Source: Chimonanthus salicifolius
Lineage: Eukaryota > Streptophyta > Magnoliopsida > Laurales > Calycanthaceae
Direction: 5' to 3'
NCBI GenBank assembly: GCA_013350335.1
Contig: CM023536.1
Location: 9,072,207 to 9,136,206 of the forward strand
DNA: 64,000 nucleotides
A program made the position numbers and the translations under genes. Positions 12,701 to 24,073 of this stretch are shown one piece after another. Under the pieces are notes generated by a model, which ran no database searches, had not been told where the DNA came from, and saw only the letters and a program-made list of their open reading frames with translations. Each line of letters begins with the position of its first letter. Positions within the stretch are counted from its first letter, which is position 1.

Positions 12701-13943
12701 CTCGATTTTTTTTTTGAAATGTGACCCACTCAATCTCAGCCGGTCAGTAAACTCAACGAAGTTAGGTTCCACGCACACACAAGGGAAATCTATCACATCT
12801 AGTTCACATATAGCCGAAAAATCCTACATAAATCTCGGTAGAGTCCCGCCTGAAAAAGGGTCGTACGGGGCTAAAATGCTTTCAAGTAAACCTTTTCGAT
12901 GGGTCTACCACGTAAGATCCATATAGGCTTGCCTATAGGTCCCACCACTATATCCTTTTGTAATTGTTTAGATTTTATTTCCGTTCAAGATAGGATGAGA
13001 AGTTGGAAAGTTAAACCAAATCCTACTTCAACTCCTATAACATGGAATAGCCTACTTAACTATCTTCAATGTGAATATATTTGTAGCAAACAAGATATTG
13101 GTGTTACAAGTTTTGATCTTTGTAGCAAACAAAACATGAGCATTAGACTTGTGTTATGAGATATATTGCTCATAATTCAACAAATAAAGATGAACGTGTT
13201 TCCAACTTTGTTCTATCTCAAGTGATTTAATCAAGTTTACATAGATATGGTGGAGTATTTTTAATTGTAAACTAACATGCAATTAGAATATGCATAGTTC
13301 ATTTCTAAAAAAAAAAAATTAAAACATGCTTCTCTAAATATACATATAATAACAACAACAATAATATATGATCAGAGCCTTTTGTATCAAATGATTGTTA
13401 TTTAAATATATTATATTTATTTATAACCAAGTTTAGGTGTCTCACTTGTATCATACACTGAATAAGCAACTATGAAGAGTGGCACAGTCGAGTGTTGAGT
13501 GTAAATCGAACTCAAGACCTCCCTTATGAGAGGAACTTCTTCACCATTAGAGCAACCCCCTCTTGGGTTTTTATTTATGACAGTTTTGATGTTTACTTTC
13601 GGTTCAAGTTCGAAATGGGCAATCTTACTCCTTCAATAATGAAATGCTATTAAATATATACCATTGTTTAACAACATTGTTACTTCTAACATCTATGAGT
13701 GACAATCATAGTTTAAAAACCCAAAACACACAGCAAAGTAAGACCGAGTCGACACACATTGTTAACATTACAATTTGAGCAACTCCACAACATTTTTTAC
13801 TTTTTTTTTAATCCTTTCCAAAACGCAGGTAAGTACTTTGACTCAAAATGACTTCGAGTTAAGTTCAAGCTTCGAGTTTTCAAACACTGGTGACCATCCA
13901 TGATTGCAAATTTGATATAAATGGACATTCTCACAGTCAAAAT

Positions 13944-14037
13944 TAGGGGTGAAATTTGAGTTGGATTTTATAATTTTGGCATGAGTTGGATTAGGTTTAT
14001 TGAAACCCAATCTGACCCGACCCAAATTTCAGCCCTA
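13944..14037. mobile_element. hAT-type MITE (94 bp)
   Basis: The terminal repeats taggggtgaaatttg and (inverted) tagggctgaaatttg differ at one base. The flanks are gtcaaaat (13936-13943) and gttaaaat (14038-14045). It corresponds to 7402-7488 in the first unit. Confidence 0.7.
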
Positions 14038-14058
14038 GTTAAAATTAAACCTCGTAAC

Positions 14059-14425
14059 TAGGGCTGCAACTTGGGTCGGGTGGGTCGGGTTTCTTAAAAC
14101 CCAATTTGACCTGAGTTGATATATATGGAACCCGACTCGACTCGATCCGAATTCTCAACCCAAATTTCAAAACCCGACCTGACCCAAATTCTAACCTGAA
14201 TCAACTTAAATTCTGACCCGACCCAAATTCTAACCTGAATCAACTTAAATTCTGACCCGACCCACATTCTGAACCTATTTTAGCTTAATTTTAGCCAGGT
14301 CAAATCGGGTTGGGTCGGGTCGGGTCGGGTTAATTTGTAAAATCATCAACTCGACCCGACCCAGCATGATTTATAGGGCTGGGTCATGCGAGTCAGGCCA
14401 AAACCCGACCCGAGTTGCAGCCCTA
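14059..14425. mobile_element. hAT-type MITE with gggtcgg-rich body (367 bp)
   Basis: It starts tagggctgcaac and ends gttgcagcccta, a perfect 12-bp inverted repeat. It is flanked by the exact 8-bp duplication ctcgtaac (14051-14058 and 14426-14433). The homologous unfilled site is seen near 7501. The body consists of repeated gacccgaccc/gggtcgggt strings. No coding capacity is seen. Confidence 0.85.
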
Positions 14426-15140
14426 CTCGTAACCAAGAATCGGTATTTAGTGGGCCCTGTGGGAATATGTAAAGCTACTTAGATCGATCTATCACTAAAT
14501 GTTGGGATTCATTTGGTGGATTTTCCAATTCAATTTGACAAGTTAGTGGCCCAATATAGGACTTGTATAGACCCCTATATAAGGAAATATAACATAGAAT
14601 GGGTCTATCCAGTGATCCATTAAAATATTCATGGATTTTAGTCATGTCTTCTAGTTTGATAAACATTGTCATAGAGTTTGTGGACCTATATTTTGTAACA
14701 AAGCCACATACGATTAGAAATTTAAAATAAAAAAGAACATGGTTGAGTCAGGGAGTTTCACATCACTATATCCTAGATATTACTGAAACTCGTTCGGGTT
14801 AGGATGGCTTTGATAAACTCAATCCAACTTGGTCAAAATTTATTGCACCCGACTCTACCGAACTTGAATTGTTAATCCGAATTACTCAACTTAAGCAGAC
14901 TCAAATTTCTCAAGTCAACTAGAGTGTTGTTTTATAACTTGGTGCACTCCAGTCGAGTGGGGTTACTTCAGATTGGGTCACGTTGATTTTAAATTTCCCA
15001 ATCCAACTCAAATTTCATGTGGGTTTTTATTTTTCCAATCCAACCCGACTTAAAATATACAAATAAAAACCCAAACGTACTGATTTGTAGGGTCATGTTA
15101 TGCAGGTCACGTTAAAACCCGACCCAAGTTTTATCCCTAT

Positions 15141-15247
15141 GTCTTTGTAGCATGAGAATTTGGATTTTAAGTCCTATATAAGGCCCTGGCAACAAATTAT
15201 AGTTTCAAACTTGCTGGGTTTAATTTTGATTCCAATGGTGGTGGGAC
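15141..15247 (+). pseudogene. relic of a thionin-like gene (promoter plus signal-peptide fragment)
   Basis: The sequence runs from the conserved tttgtagcatga through the TATA context agtcctatataag. It then passes, without the start codon, to a stretch matching the signal-peptide part of exon 1 (taattttgat ... ccaatggtggtggga). It breaks off there and joins a fragment like 11100-11117. No open frame remains. Confidence 0.7.
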
Positions 15248-15258
15248 TCCAAAGCATA

Positions 15259-15672
15259 TCTAAGTTGTCTTGGGTTTATGAGGTAAAAGATTCCTAATGT
15301 AGCTCAGGAAGATGACGAGCGTGCAATTTCCTGACCCGTCCTCACGGGGAAATTGATGAAAGACATTCTTTAAATCTTATCTGCGGATCAAAAATTTTAG
15401 TGCGTTTTGTCGGTTGACAATGTTGCACGAGTCAGAGGCTGAAATACCACAGACTTAATAAGAAAGTACGACAGCAGATAGGACAGAAAGGCGCAGATCT
15501 GAGCCAGATCTGGTTGCAGCCAACAAGGCACCTAAATTCCATCTAGCGCTGACAGTAGATCTATTTTGTAGATTCCCACTGAAATCAAAAAGCTAGATCT
15601 GGCTATTTGGGGATTTAGATGGTCGAAAGAGAGTAAATCAGGCCTGCAACGATAGTAGGTTCTGATGGTTCC
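15259..15672 (-). mobile_element. left remnant of the second copia-like element
   Basis: It matches the interior of the 1955-4598 element from about 3296 to 3719. The left LTR and about 1.3 kb are missing, and the right part resumes at 25273 after the nested insertions. Confidence 0.75.
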
Positions 15673-16661
15673 TGATGTGGGCATCTGTGGACTTAATCAA
15701 AATTTTAATTTTGACCTGGGTTGGTGCATTATTAAATAACAAGTTCGAACTCCGAGTCGAAAGATGAAAACTGATTCAGGCGGGAAATGAGCCAAAACCC
15801 AAAAGAGCACAAAAGACCCAAGCCAAGACCAGGCCCAAACAGCTCTGGCCCAGCTATAGCAATTCAGGCCCAGGTGTTCAGTGAGACACCCAACAATGGC
15901 AGTTCTTCGAGTGGGGCCATAGCCAACGGTGGTAGTTTTCCAAAAGGGCACCACTGCTTTTGGGAGTCTTGATTCAATTCTTAATAGGATTCCATAGTGG
16001 GTCATTACAATAATTAGATTAGGATATTGTTATTTTTAAATTTGAGTCCTAGTTGCATTAGGTTCGAAATTGTTATTAACGTGTATGGAGGGTTGGCTCC
16101 TTCTTGTTAGTCGGTGGTTCTTTTCTTATTTAAAGAGTTGTAATTAGCAGATTTAGGGACATATTTTTGGATGAATAAACTTTAGTTTCTTTCCACAAAA
16201 ATGTGGTTTCTTGTGAAGATTTGCTAACTGCAATACTGTGCAGTTTTCTTCTAAAACACAGGCCAAGACCTTGGTGTCTGGCAGCCCATCACAGCAAGCA
16301 AGTTGTCCTTCGTTTGGAGTTGCAGATTGCTATAGTTTTCTGACAACCCCACAGGTGTTGGCGCTGATTAGCACCACCTGTTTGGAGTTTGATTGCTGCA
16401 ACTTATGGAAGACAAGTGCTGCAACAATCAGCGAATTTCAGTTGAAATTCAGAGCCAAACCCAATTTTCTCAAGTGAGTTTTCTTAAGCAACATCATTGA
16501 GTTGCATGACGAGTTTTACTGCAAGGTAGTGCCCAGCAGCCAGCAGTTTCGTCGAGAAATTTAATGTGGTTATTATTTTGCGATCGGGTTATTCAAGATA
16601 TTATTCAAGCTTCCGCTATAATTCGAGGTTGGGTATTCTTAATCCTCCCTAGCCTACATCA
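15673..16661 (+). repeat. 5' LTR of the outer element
   Basis: It is 989 bp and matches 17890-18693 plus 25073-25267, with scattered substitutions and small indels that are densest in the first 130 bases. The 61-codon ORF at 15787 lies inside it and is not a gene. Confidence 0.9.
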
Positions 16662-16680
16662 GAATGGCTATCAGAGCTTC
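16662..16680 (+). other. primer-binding site (initiator Met tRNA type)
   Basis: gaatggctatcagagcttc directly follows the LTR. It resembles the usual tggtatcagagcc site with a few changes, and it sets the element's orientation as plus. Confidence 0.65.
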
Positions 16681-16719
16681 GGAGTCAATTGAGACTCATC
16701 CTTCGATTAAGGGTTAGTT

Positions 16720-17719
16720 ATGACAAGGCGTGATGGCCTTCGTAGCCGACAAGGCGGGAATAGTGACTGGTTTCATTCCAGTCAGAGTCGTCATGTGAGA
16801 CGTGCTCCAGAAGGTGATCGAGTTGAATTCTCTAAAGACCGCAACATGCAGTTTGATCGGTTATTTGAGTCATGTGTTAATCTACAGAGAGAGATTGCGG
16901 CTCTAAAGAATCAAACAAGCCAACACCCTTCTAGTTCGCCATCAGTGAGATCAAGGTACTCCCGATACTCATCTTCTGAAGAAAGTTCAGATGACAGTTC
17001 AAATTAAAGTTCGGATGAAAGTTCAGACGAAAGTTTCTACTATCACAGACACAGGGCAAGACATGTCGTTCGACAGCCTGAGAGAAGGCAACGATTCGTC
17101 CGATTTGCTGATGAAGTAGACACGACTGCACAAGTCGAAATTGTTGACTCAGATTCCTCTAGTGAGGAAGATGTCGATGATACTGTGGAGACAGACTCCA
17201 TGAGTGTACAACTATTGGAGGCGATACAGGAACATCCAGTTCATTGTTATGAATCCCAAGTGGACGATATGCAACACAGTGGCACAAAGGCCGAGGCCAT
17301 TGATAAGTTTGTGTTTTGTGATGCTCATTCCACGAGAACATTGGGCGAGCAAAGACATTATGTCGATCCAATGTGGGACGAACATCTGAACCAGTTGGTT
17401 TCACTCAGTATCTCACCTTTTTTAGCAATTCATGGAAGCTATGGTAGATACATGTGCAATAGAGGGATGTATCCGACAGTTTGAGGCAAGTTCCATCTTG
17501 AAGCAGGAACTTGAGACACACCATCTTGAGCCACAGTGCAGTGATCAGCTACTAGAAGATGCTAGTGATAGAGGCGACAGAGAATGGTCAGTACAAGTTC
17601 GTACACTGGGAGTTGGAGATGACCGGTATCTTATGGACTCAGACTACACTATCCGGCCATATGTCGACCCTATTTGGAAAGGTTATGAGAGACAGTCCTC
17701 AACACCTACCATCCAATAA
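16720..17719 (+). pseudogene. broken ORF of the outer element, function unknown
   Basis: An open frame from 16720 has one in-frame TAA (17005-17007), continues in the same frame to 17484, and is followed in another frame by 17432-17719. The N-terminal part is basic, with a coiled-coil-like stretch (about residues 38-65) and a Ser/Asp/Glu-rich tail. The later part is acidic and has two YVDPxW strings (one in each frame). The layout of the first part resembles the gag N-terminus of the nested gypsy element (basic, then SSDEES-like). It could be a decayed gag, but no CCHC motif is present. Confidence 0.4.
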
Positions 17720-17876
17720 CTTTTGGTAGGCCCCGAGGCGGCATCTCCTAAAGCGAGTACTCCACAGCGATTGAGTATTCAACATAATGAAATTTCATGG
17801 AAGCACAGGAGAAAGACTATGAGAAGACCACACCCTTCGTCGATGAACCTTATAAACTCGAGGACGAGTTTTCTCC

Positions 17877-17889
17877 GAGAGCGGGAGAA
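17877..17889 (+). other. polypurine tract of the outer element
   Basis: The purine-rich gagcgggagaa string directly precedes the 3' LTR. The ctcgaggacgag motif typical of gypsy-type elements lies about 20 bases upstream. Confidence 0.6.
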
Positions 17890-18693
17890 TGATACAGGCA
17901 TCTGTGGACTTCATCAAAATTTTAATTTTGACCCGGGCGGGTGCATTATTAAATTAGCAAGTTCGAGCCCTGAGTCGAAAGATGAAAACTTTATTTTCGA
18001 TCCAGGCGAGAAATGAGCCTGAAGCCCAAAAGAGCACAAAAGAGCCAAGCCAAGACCAGGCCCAAACAGCTCTAGCCCAGCTATAGCAATTCAGGCCCAA
18101 GTGTTCAGTGAGACACCCAACAATGGCAGTTCTTCGAGTGGGGCCATAGCCAACGGTGGTAGTTTTCCAAAAGGGTACCAATGCTTTTGGGAGTTTAATT
18201 CAATTCTTAATAGGATTCCATAGTGGTCACTACAATAGTTAGATTAGGATATTGTTATTTTTAAATTTGAGTCCTAGTTGCATTAGGTTCAAAATTGTTA
18301 TTAACGTGTATGGAGGGTTGGCTCCTTCTTGTTAGTCGGTGGTTCTTTTCTTATTTAAAGAGTTGTAATTAGCAGATTTAGGGACATATTTTTGGATGAA
18401 TAAACTTTAGTTTCTTTCCACAAAAATGTGGTTTCTTGTGAAGATTTGCTAACTGCAATACTGTGCAGTTTTCTTCTAAAACACAGGCCAAGACCTTGGT
18501 GTCTGGCAGCCCATCATAGCAAGCAAGTTGTCCTTCGTTTGGAGTTGCAGATTACTGCAATTTTCTGACAACCCCACATGGTGTTGGCGCTAATTAGCAC
18601 CACCTGTTTGGAATTTGATTGCTGTAACTTGTGGAAGACAAGTGCTACAACAATCAGCGAATTTCAGTTGAAATTCAGGGCCAAACCCAATTT
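17890..18693 (+). repeat. 3' LTR of the outer element, first part
   Basis: It begins tgatacaggcatctg and follows the 5' LTR up to ccaaacccaattt, where the gypsy element is inserted. The LTR resumes at 25073. Confidence 0.88.
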
Positions 18694-19677
18694 TGACGTA
18701 GCGGGGATCGGGGTTAAAGGAATTTAGATGTGTTTAATAGGACTAATGGATGTGAATAATGGGTTTAGTGTAAATAATAGAATTAAAATGAAACTAAATG
18801 GGTTAAATGGAGTTGGGCTAATGGTCAACACGTCTAATAACTTTGGTCTTGGGTGAGTAATGGTAAGTAGGTGGGAAATAATAATTATAATAAGGTTGGT
18901 GGGGATACGTAAAGAAAAGAAATGTGAAGGCTACTGAGAATTGGAGACGTTGGGTTCAGACAGAGAGATAGCGAGAGGGTGTGAATGGAAGGAAGGTATC
19001 GCTGAGAAGTAAGAAGGTAGGGAAAGAGAGGGTTGCTGTATAGTTTACTGGTTTGCTGGCTGGTTGACAGAAGGTGGAGAAGATGATGGCAGTGAGCTTA
19101 ATCTGGCACAAGGATGGCTGTTTGGGAAGCCCAAACAGCAGTATGGTTTCAAGATCTGAAGCAGAGACGGACTGAGCAAGGAGCAGCCAAGTATAGGTTG
19201 GGCGCTTCTCGTCCGGCAGGTCAGTCTTCTTGCTAACAGCAGAGAAAGACAGAGAGACTCCAAGGGCCTGTCGAACTCCGGCGACGGTGAGAACCCGTGA
19301 AGAAAATCAAAGTAAACAATCCAAGAACAAATCTTGAAACGAAACCAAATCTATTTCATTAATCAAACTCGTGTATCTTGCAATCTACAAAAAGGGGTAT
19401 TTATATACATACCCTAAACACAAAAATAGGAAGTAAAATTAAACAAGGAAAGGATAAGAAAATAAAGGAGAATAGAAAGAGGTGCCTGATTTGTCGGGGT
19501 TGTCGGCACCGTCGCCATCGGCTGGTTCATGCATGTTGTCGGTGAAGAAATAAAGGAAAGTAAGAAACGGGACAGATGGGTTAGGAAAAGGAAAGTAAGG
19601 AGAGATGGTTTAGGAAAAGGAGTTTCACTCCTTTTGTTAGGCCTCACGTGGGTGACTCACACTCACGTGCTGCATCA
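18694..19677 (-). repeat. 3' LTR of the nested gypsy element
   Basis: It is 984 bp and matches 24074-25067. The coding-strand 3' LTR lies at the low-coordinate end because the element is inverted. On the minus strand a gggaaaga purine run precedes it, after a ctcgaggacgag motif (about 19703-19715). Confidence 0.88.
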
Positions 19678-19699
19678 ATCTTTCCCGGTTGAAAAGGTC

Positions 19700-20448
19700 T
19701 CGTCCTCGAGTCTATGACCATTGAAGCAGACACCGGAGGGTGATATTCAAACAAGTCTGGAACATTGAAGGTCTTCGATATGCCATAACTGTCTGGAAGA
19801 TCGATCACATAGGCATTATTGTTGATCTTGCGAAGAACTTTGAGGGTTCAATCTTCTTAGGGTTCAACTTGCTATAAGTACCTGTAGGAACCCTTTCTTT
19901 GCATAGATGCACCATGACTATATCACTTTCTTTGTAGACTTTCAATTGTCGACTCTTATCTGCAGCTTTCTTGTATTTACATTGGCATTCTCTAAATGTT
20001 GTTTTACCTCTTCATGAATCTGCGCCATGCGAGTAACCATATTATCTGCTGCTTGACTAGCACCGGGCATTTTGGGCAGCTTTACAAGGTCCACTGGATG
20101 AGTTGGGGACCTTCCCATGACAACTTCAAAAGGTGATTTACCAGTAGATCTGTTCTTTACACTGTTGTATGCAAACTCGGCTTGAGCAAGAGCCAAGTCC
20201 CATTGTTTTGGACGATCACAGGAGAGGCTGCGAATAAGATTTCCAAGTGTTCTATTGACAACCTCGGTTTGCCCGTCGGTTTGTGGATGGCATGTACTGC
20301 TAAACTGGAGAGAAGTATCGTACGATGACCTATAGGATGCGCCAAAAGTGACTGAGAAACTTGGTGTCACGATCTGATGTGATGGTCTTTGGAACTCCGT
20401 ACAAACGAACAACCTCTTTGAAGAATAGGTGAGCAACACTAGAGGCAT
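19700..20448 (-). pseudogene. integrase C-terminal half of the nested gypsy element
   Basis: The open frame 20448-19942 carries the stretch with the third catalytic acid ([12 protein letters not shown]) and the region after it ([17 protein letters not shown]). Past the stop the translation still resembles the integrase tail: an MVHLCKERVPTGTYSKL segment, then GPF/Y-module-like text (NNNAYVIDLP) in a shifted frame. A frameshift separates it from the core to its right. Confidence 0.8.
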
Positions 20449-20596
20449 TTGATGTCTTCTTGCATGCTACGAAGTGAGCCATCTTAGAAAATCTATCCAC
20501 AATCACAAAAACTGAGTCAAATCCACGTTGTGTACGCGGAAGGCCTAAGATGAAATCCATCGATAGATCCTCCCACGGAGCATTAGGAACTGGCAT
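20330..20596 (-). pseudogene. integrase catalytic core fragment
   Basis: The frame shows the rve core: [10 protein letters not shown] with the first Asp, [10 protein letters not shown], and TSDRDTKF with the second Asp. It is in frame with the RT-RNase H ORF but separated from it by one TAA (20615-20617). It loses frame near 20340. Confidence 0.85.
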
Positions 20597-20617
20597 TGGA
20601 GTGTATAGACCCGTGTT

Positions 20618-22174
20618 TTACGCCTGCCCCTTCAATGCTTGACAGGTGTAGCATCTTTGGACGAATTTTGTAACATCACGCTTTAGCTGGGGCCAATAGT
20701 AGCGTTCTTCAACCTGAGCAATGCTTTTATCTTTTCCAAAGTGACCTCCAAGGCCACCTCCATGCAATTCCCGTATGAGGTGCTCTCGAAGTGAACTGCG
20801 TGGGATACATAGCTGTGTACCTTTAAAGAGGAACCCGTTATGGAGTTGAAATTCCCCTTTATAAGGTTTTTCTTCATGGAGACGCTTCCACTCATTTGCA
20901 AAATCTTCATCATCTGCATATAAGTCTTTGAGAAAATCAAAGCCAATTATCTCACCGCGTGCGATGTTGAGTATAGCTATTTTCCGACTTAAAGCATGAG
21001 CAACTTTATTTTGTTGTCCGGCTTTATGTTTAAGCGCAAAGGTGAACCCTTGAATGATAGCGATCCATCTGGCATGGTTGCGGTTTGGAGTGGTTGAACC
21101 ATTTAGATACTTGAGAGCCTGATGATCTGTGTAAAGGATGAACTCTCGTTGTATCAAATAGTGTCTCCAATGCTTCAAAGCTTGAACTACCGCATACGTC
21201 TCTTGCTCATAGGTAGACCATTTCTTCTGTTCATCGCTTAGCTTTTCACTGAAATAAGCCACAGGTCTGCCTTCTTGAGATAAAACTGCTCCAATGCCAA
21301 CTCCAGAGGCATCACAATCGACTTTGAACAACTTGTCAAAGCTTGGCAAGGCTAAGACAGGAGCAGTGGTGAGTTTCTCTTTAATCAAGTTGAAGCTCTT
21401 TTCAGCAGCTTCGGTCCATGTGAATTGTTTCTTTTTTAGGCATCCAGTGAGAGGAGCTGCAACACTGCTGAAATTCTTCACAAACCGTCGATAGAAGGTT
21501 GCAAGGCCATGGAAACTCCTAACATCACTAACCGTTCGTGGAGTGGGCCACTCACGGATAGCACAGACCTTCTCTTCATCAACTTGTATTCCAGAAGATC
21601 CAACAACGTACCCTAGGAAGACAAGCTTATTTGCAAGAAAAGTACACTTTTTTTTATGAACAGATAAACTATTGTCCTGGAGTACCTGGAATACTTCGCG
21701 TAGATGCTGCAGGTGATCCTCCTTAGAACGGTTGTAGATGAGAATGTCGTCGAAGTAGACAACGACAAACTTCCCAATGAAAGGCTTCAATACTTGGTTC
21801 ATCAGCCGCGTGAATGTACTTGGCGCGTTGGAGAGTCCAAACGGCATCACCATCCATTCATAAAGTCCTTCTTTGGTCTTGAAGGCAGTCTTCCATTCAT
21901 CTCCGGGCCGGATGCGGATTTGATGATACCCGCTTCTGAGATCCAGTTTGGAGAAGACTTTGGCTCCTTCAAACATATCTAGCATATCATCCAAGCGAGG
22001 AATGGGAAACGGGTACTTGACAGTGATTTTGTTGATGGCACGACTGTCAATGCACATTCGCCAACTTCTGTCCTTCTTGGGTGTCAACAATGCTGGAACG
22101 GCACATGGGCTCATGCTGGTGCGAATCACGCCCCTTGTGCAATAAGTCCTCCACTTGGCCCTGTAAGATATCAT
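20618..22174 (-). pseudogene. reverse transcriptase-RNase H-integrase zinc finger fragment
   Basis: A 518-codon open stretch. The RT domain covers about residues 20-200, with [29 protein letters not shown] and the catalytic YFDD (140-143). RNase H follows, with [12 protein letters not shown] (about 287-298), the Glu of EQETYAV, and YTDHQAL. The last RNase H acid is replaced: VAHALSR where VADALSR is usual (about 391-397). The integrase HHCC finger is at the C-terminus ([10 protein letters not shown] ... CYTCQ). The first codon is arbitrary: homologous sequence continues upstream in another frame (near 22130). Confidence 0.92.
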
Positions 22175-22862
22175 ACTCCTTAGGGCTCATCCTGTAGTGG
22201 GGCAAGTGTGGTAAACTGGCTCCAGGGACAAGATCTATGTGATGTTGGATGTCCCGAGTCGGAGGCAAGCCATCTGGAAGCTCATTTGGCATCAAGTCTT
22301 AGAACTCGTCCAGAATTGGGGTTACCTCTGGTGGGGCCGGTACTGCTACTGAGTCTGGTTCCCAGACAACCAATGCAACAACTTCACCTGTTTCACGTGA
22401 CTCGCGCTCAATATCGTTGACTAGGAGAAAAGACTTTTTTTTCTCAGGTGGTGGTGGTGGATGGTGGTCTTTTCCTGACTTGGTGCCGAGGGTGATTGTT
22501 ACTCCATCTTTGCAAAAGGTGAAGATATTTGCACGTCCCCAACGGTGGGAATCAACGTCGTACTGCCACGGACGGCCCAAAATCATGTGGCTGACGTCCA
22601 TATCAACAACGTCGCAGAGGGCTTCATCTTTGTATCTCTTACCAAGGGAGAAGGAGACGAGGCACTACTTCGTTACTCGAGTATCTTCCACATTCTTGAT
22701 CCATCCGACCAAGTAGGGAGAGGGATGTGGTTGGGTCAGCAAGCCCAACTTGTCTACCATCAACTGGGAGATCACATTCTCGCAGCTTCCGCCATCAATG
22801 ATAACATCACAAACTTTATCGTTGACGGTGCATCAAGTCCTGAAGATCTTGTGACGTTGTGA
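22047..22862 (-). pseudogene. protease and linker region of the nested gypsy element
   Basis: On the minus strand the retropepsin-like active-site string VIIDGGSCEN lies near 22800, followed by MILGRPWQYD (about 22580) and a proline-rich linker. The [15 protein letters not shown] string that normally leads into RT follows. The parts lie in different frames, and a TAA interrupts the linker near 22297. Confidence 0.75.
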
Positions 22863-24031
22863 TGGGAGGTCCTTCTTCGGTGTGCATAGCAATCTGTGAA
22901 CCACCAAAGAGGATCCTTCGTCTCCATAGTCGACATAGTCTTCTTCATTGTCAACAACATCTTCTTCTTGTCCTTCAATGTACTCATCTTCTTATCCTGG
23001 GCTTCATTAGTGGTAATTGCAACTGGATGACGAGTAGGACAATTATTTGAACGGTGTCCTGGCTGACCACAACGAAAGCAATTGCCTGCCATAGGTTGGG
23101 CATACGGGTTGTTTCGTCCTGTGTCTTGGCCGGCAGCAGACCTCGGCGGGACAACTAGTTGGTTCCTTGGTGGAACTTGTCAAGTAGGTACTGTCTGTTG
23201 AGAAGTATGTCCTGAGGCTGGTGGAGGAGTCGAAGAAGTTGATGGAAGGGTGTGCCTAGCCGTTTGTGTATTCCTTCCTCCCGAGCGATCATTCTGACTT
23301 TCAGCTGTTGTGGCTAACTGAACTGCCTCGCTCAAAGTGTGAATAGGCTGATACCTGAAGCAGTCACAAAGTGAAACGCGAAGACCACCTAAGAATCGTG
23401 AGACTTGTTGGGTCTCAGTCTCAGGCAAGTCGGCTCTAGCAGAAAGGCGATAGAACTCTTCTGCATAGTCACAAACTGCACGATTACCCTGACGGCAATT
23501 CTGATACTGCTCGAAAAGAACTTGTTATAATTAGCGGGAAGGAAGCGAGTTAGCAGTAATTCTCTCATTCGCGTCCATGAATTGATAGGACGCTTCCCCT
23601 GTCGCCTTCGGGTGGCTTCTAGCTATTGCCACCATGTGGTTGCTCCGGCCTGGAGTTAGGCTGGCTACCAGCTTTACTTTCTTGCCTCATCGATTTCCAT
23701 GCAATCGAAGAAGAGTTCGACCTCAGAGAGCCAGTCAAGGAAGCCTTCGACATGTAGTTGACCAGTTGAAAGATGGTAAATCCATCTTCGGACCGTATTT
23801 TCGATTATTCTTGTTGTCCGGAGGCTCACGGTTGTCTTCTGACTCCTCATCGCTAGAGTCATACTTGGGTCGAACTGGGGGTCTCCTACCACGATTGCCA
23901 CGATCACGTCGATTGTCGCGGTGAAGAAGTTGTTGCATCATCACTCGCAAATCTTCAATGGAATGTTGAACTACATTCATCTCAGCCCTGGTGACAGGCT
24001 GATTGTCTTCAAGACTGGGAATGGCAGCCAT
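22862..24031 (-). pseudogene. gag of the nested gypsy element (broken)
   Basis: It starts at 24031 with MAAIPSLEDN. An acidic/basic N-terminus leads to the capsid part, which shifts frame near 23760 and continues as FLDWLSEVELFFDCMEIDEA (the retrotrans_gag hallmark). Further fragments (23428-23180) end in a CCHC knuckle, CFRCGQPGHRSNNC (about 23050-23092). At least three frame changes occur. Confidence 0.82.
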
Positions 24032-24049
24032 GAATTTTTTTTTTTTTTT

Positions 24050-24073
24050 TGAATCTAGGCTCTGAATACCACT
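24050..24073 (-). other. primer-binding site of the nested gypsy element
   Basis: Read on the minus strand just inside the 5' LTR is agtggtattcagagcc, one inserted base away from the standard initiator-Met tRNA site tggtatcagagcc. Confidence 0.8.

Larger units (their letters stand above)
10861..14640. repeat. gene-less segmental duplicate of 336-7760
   Basis: It follows the order of the first unit but lacks the copia-like element (empty site near 12436) and the 1.2-kb hAT (near 12790). At about 14640 it jumps from the distal promoter straight to the 3' flank, so the thionin-like gene itself has been deleted. Only small non-conserved ORFs are seen. A SINE relic lies at about 13430-13570. Confidence 0.75.

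Noticed and set aside
15697..18181. ORFs at 15697-16005, 15787-15972 and 17954-18181
   Set aside because: They lie within the LTRs of the outer element and change with indels between the two LTR copies.
19045..19263. 72-codon ORF present twice (19045 and 24424, minus)
   Set aside because: Both lie in the gypsy LTRs, so the duplication is that of the LTR, not of a gene.
19700..19941. Chromodomain after the gypsy integrase
   Set aside because: The reconstructed tail shows only the GPF/Y-type module; I see no chromodomain signature.
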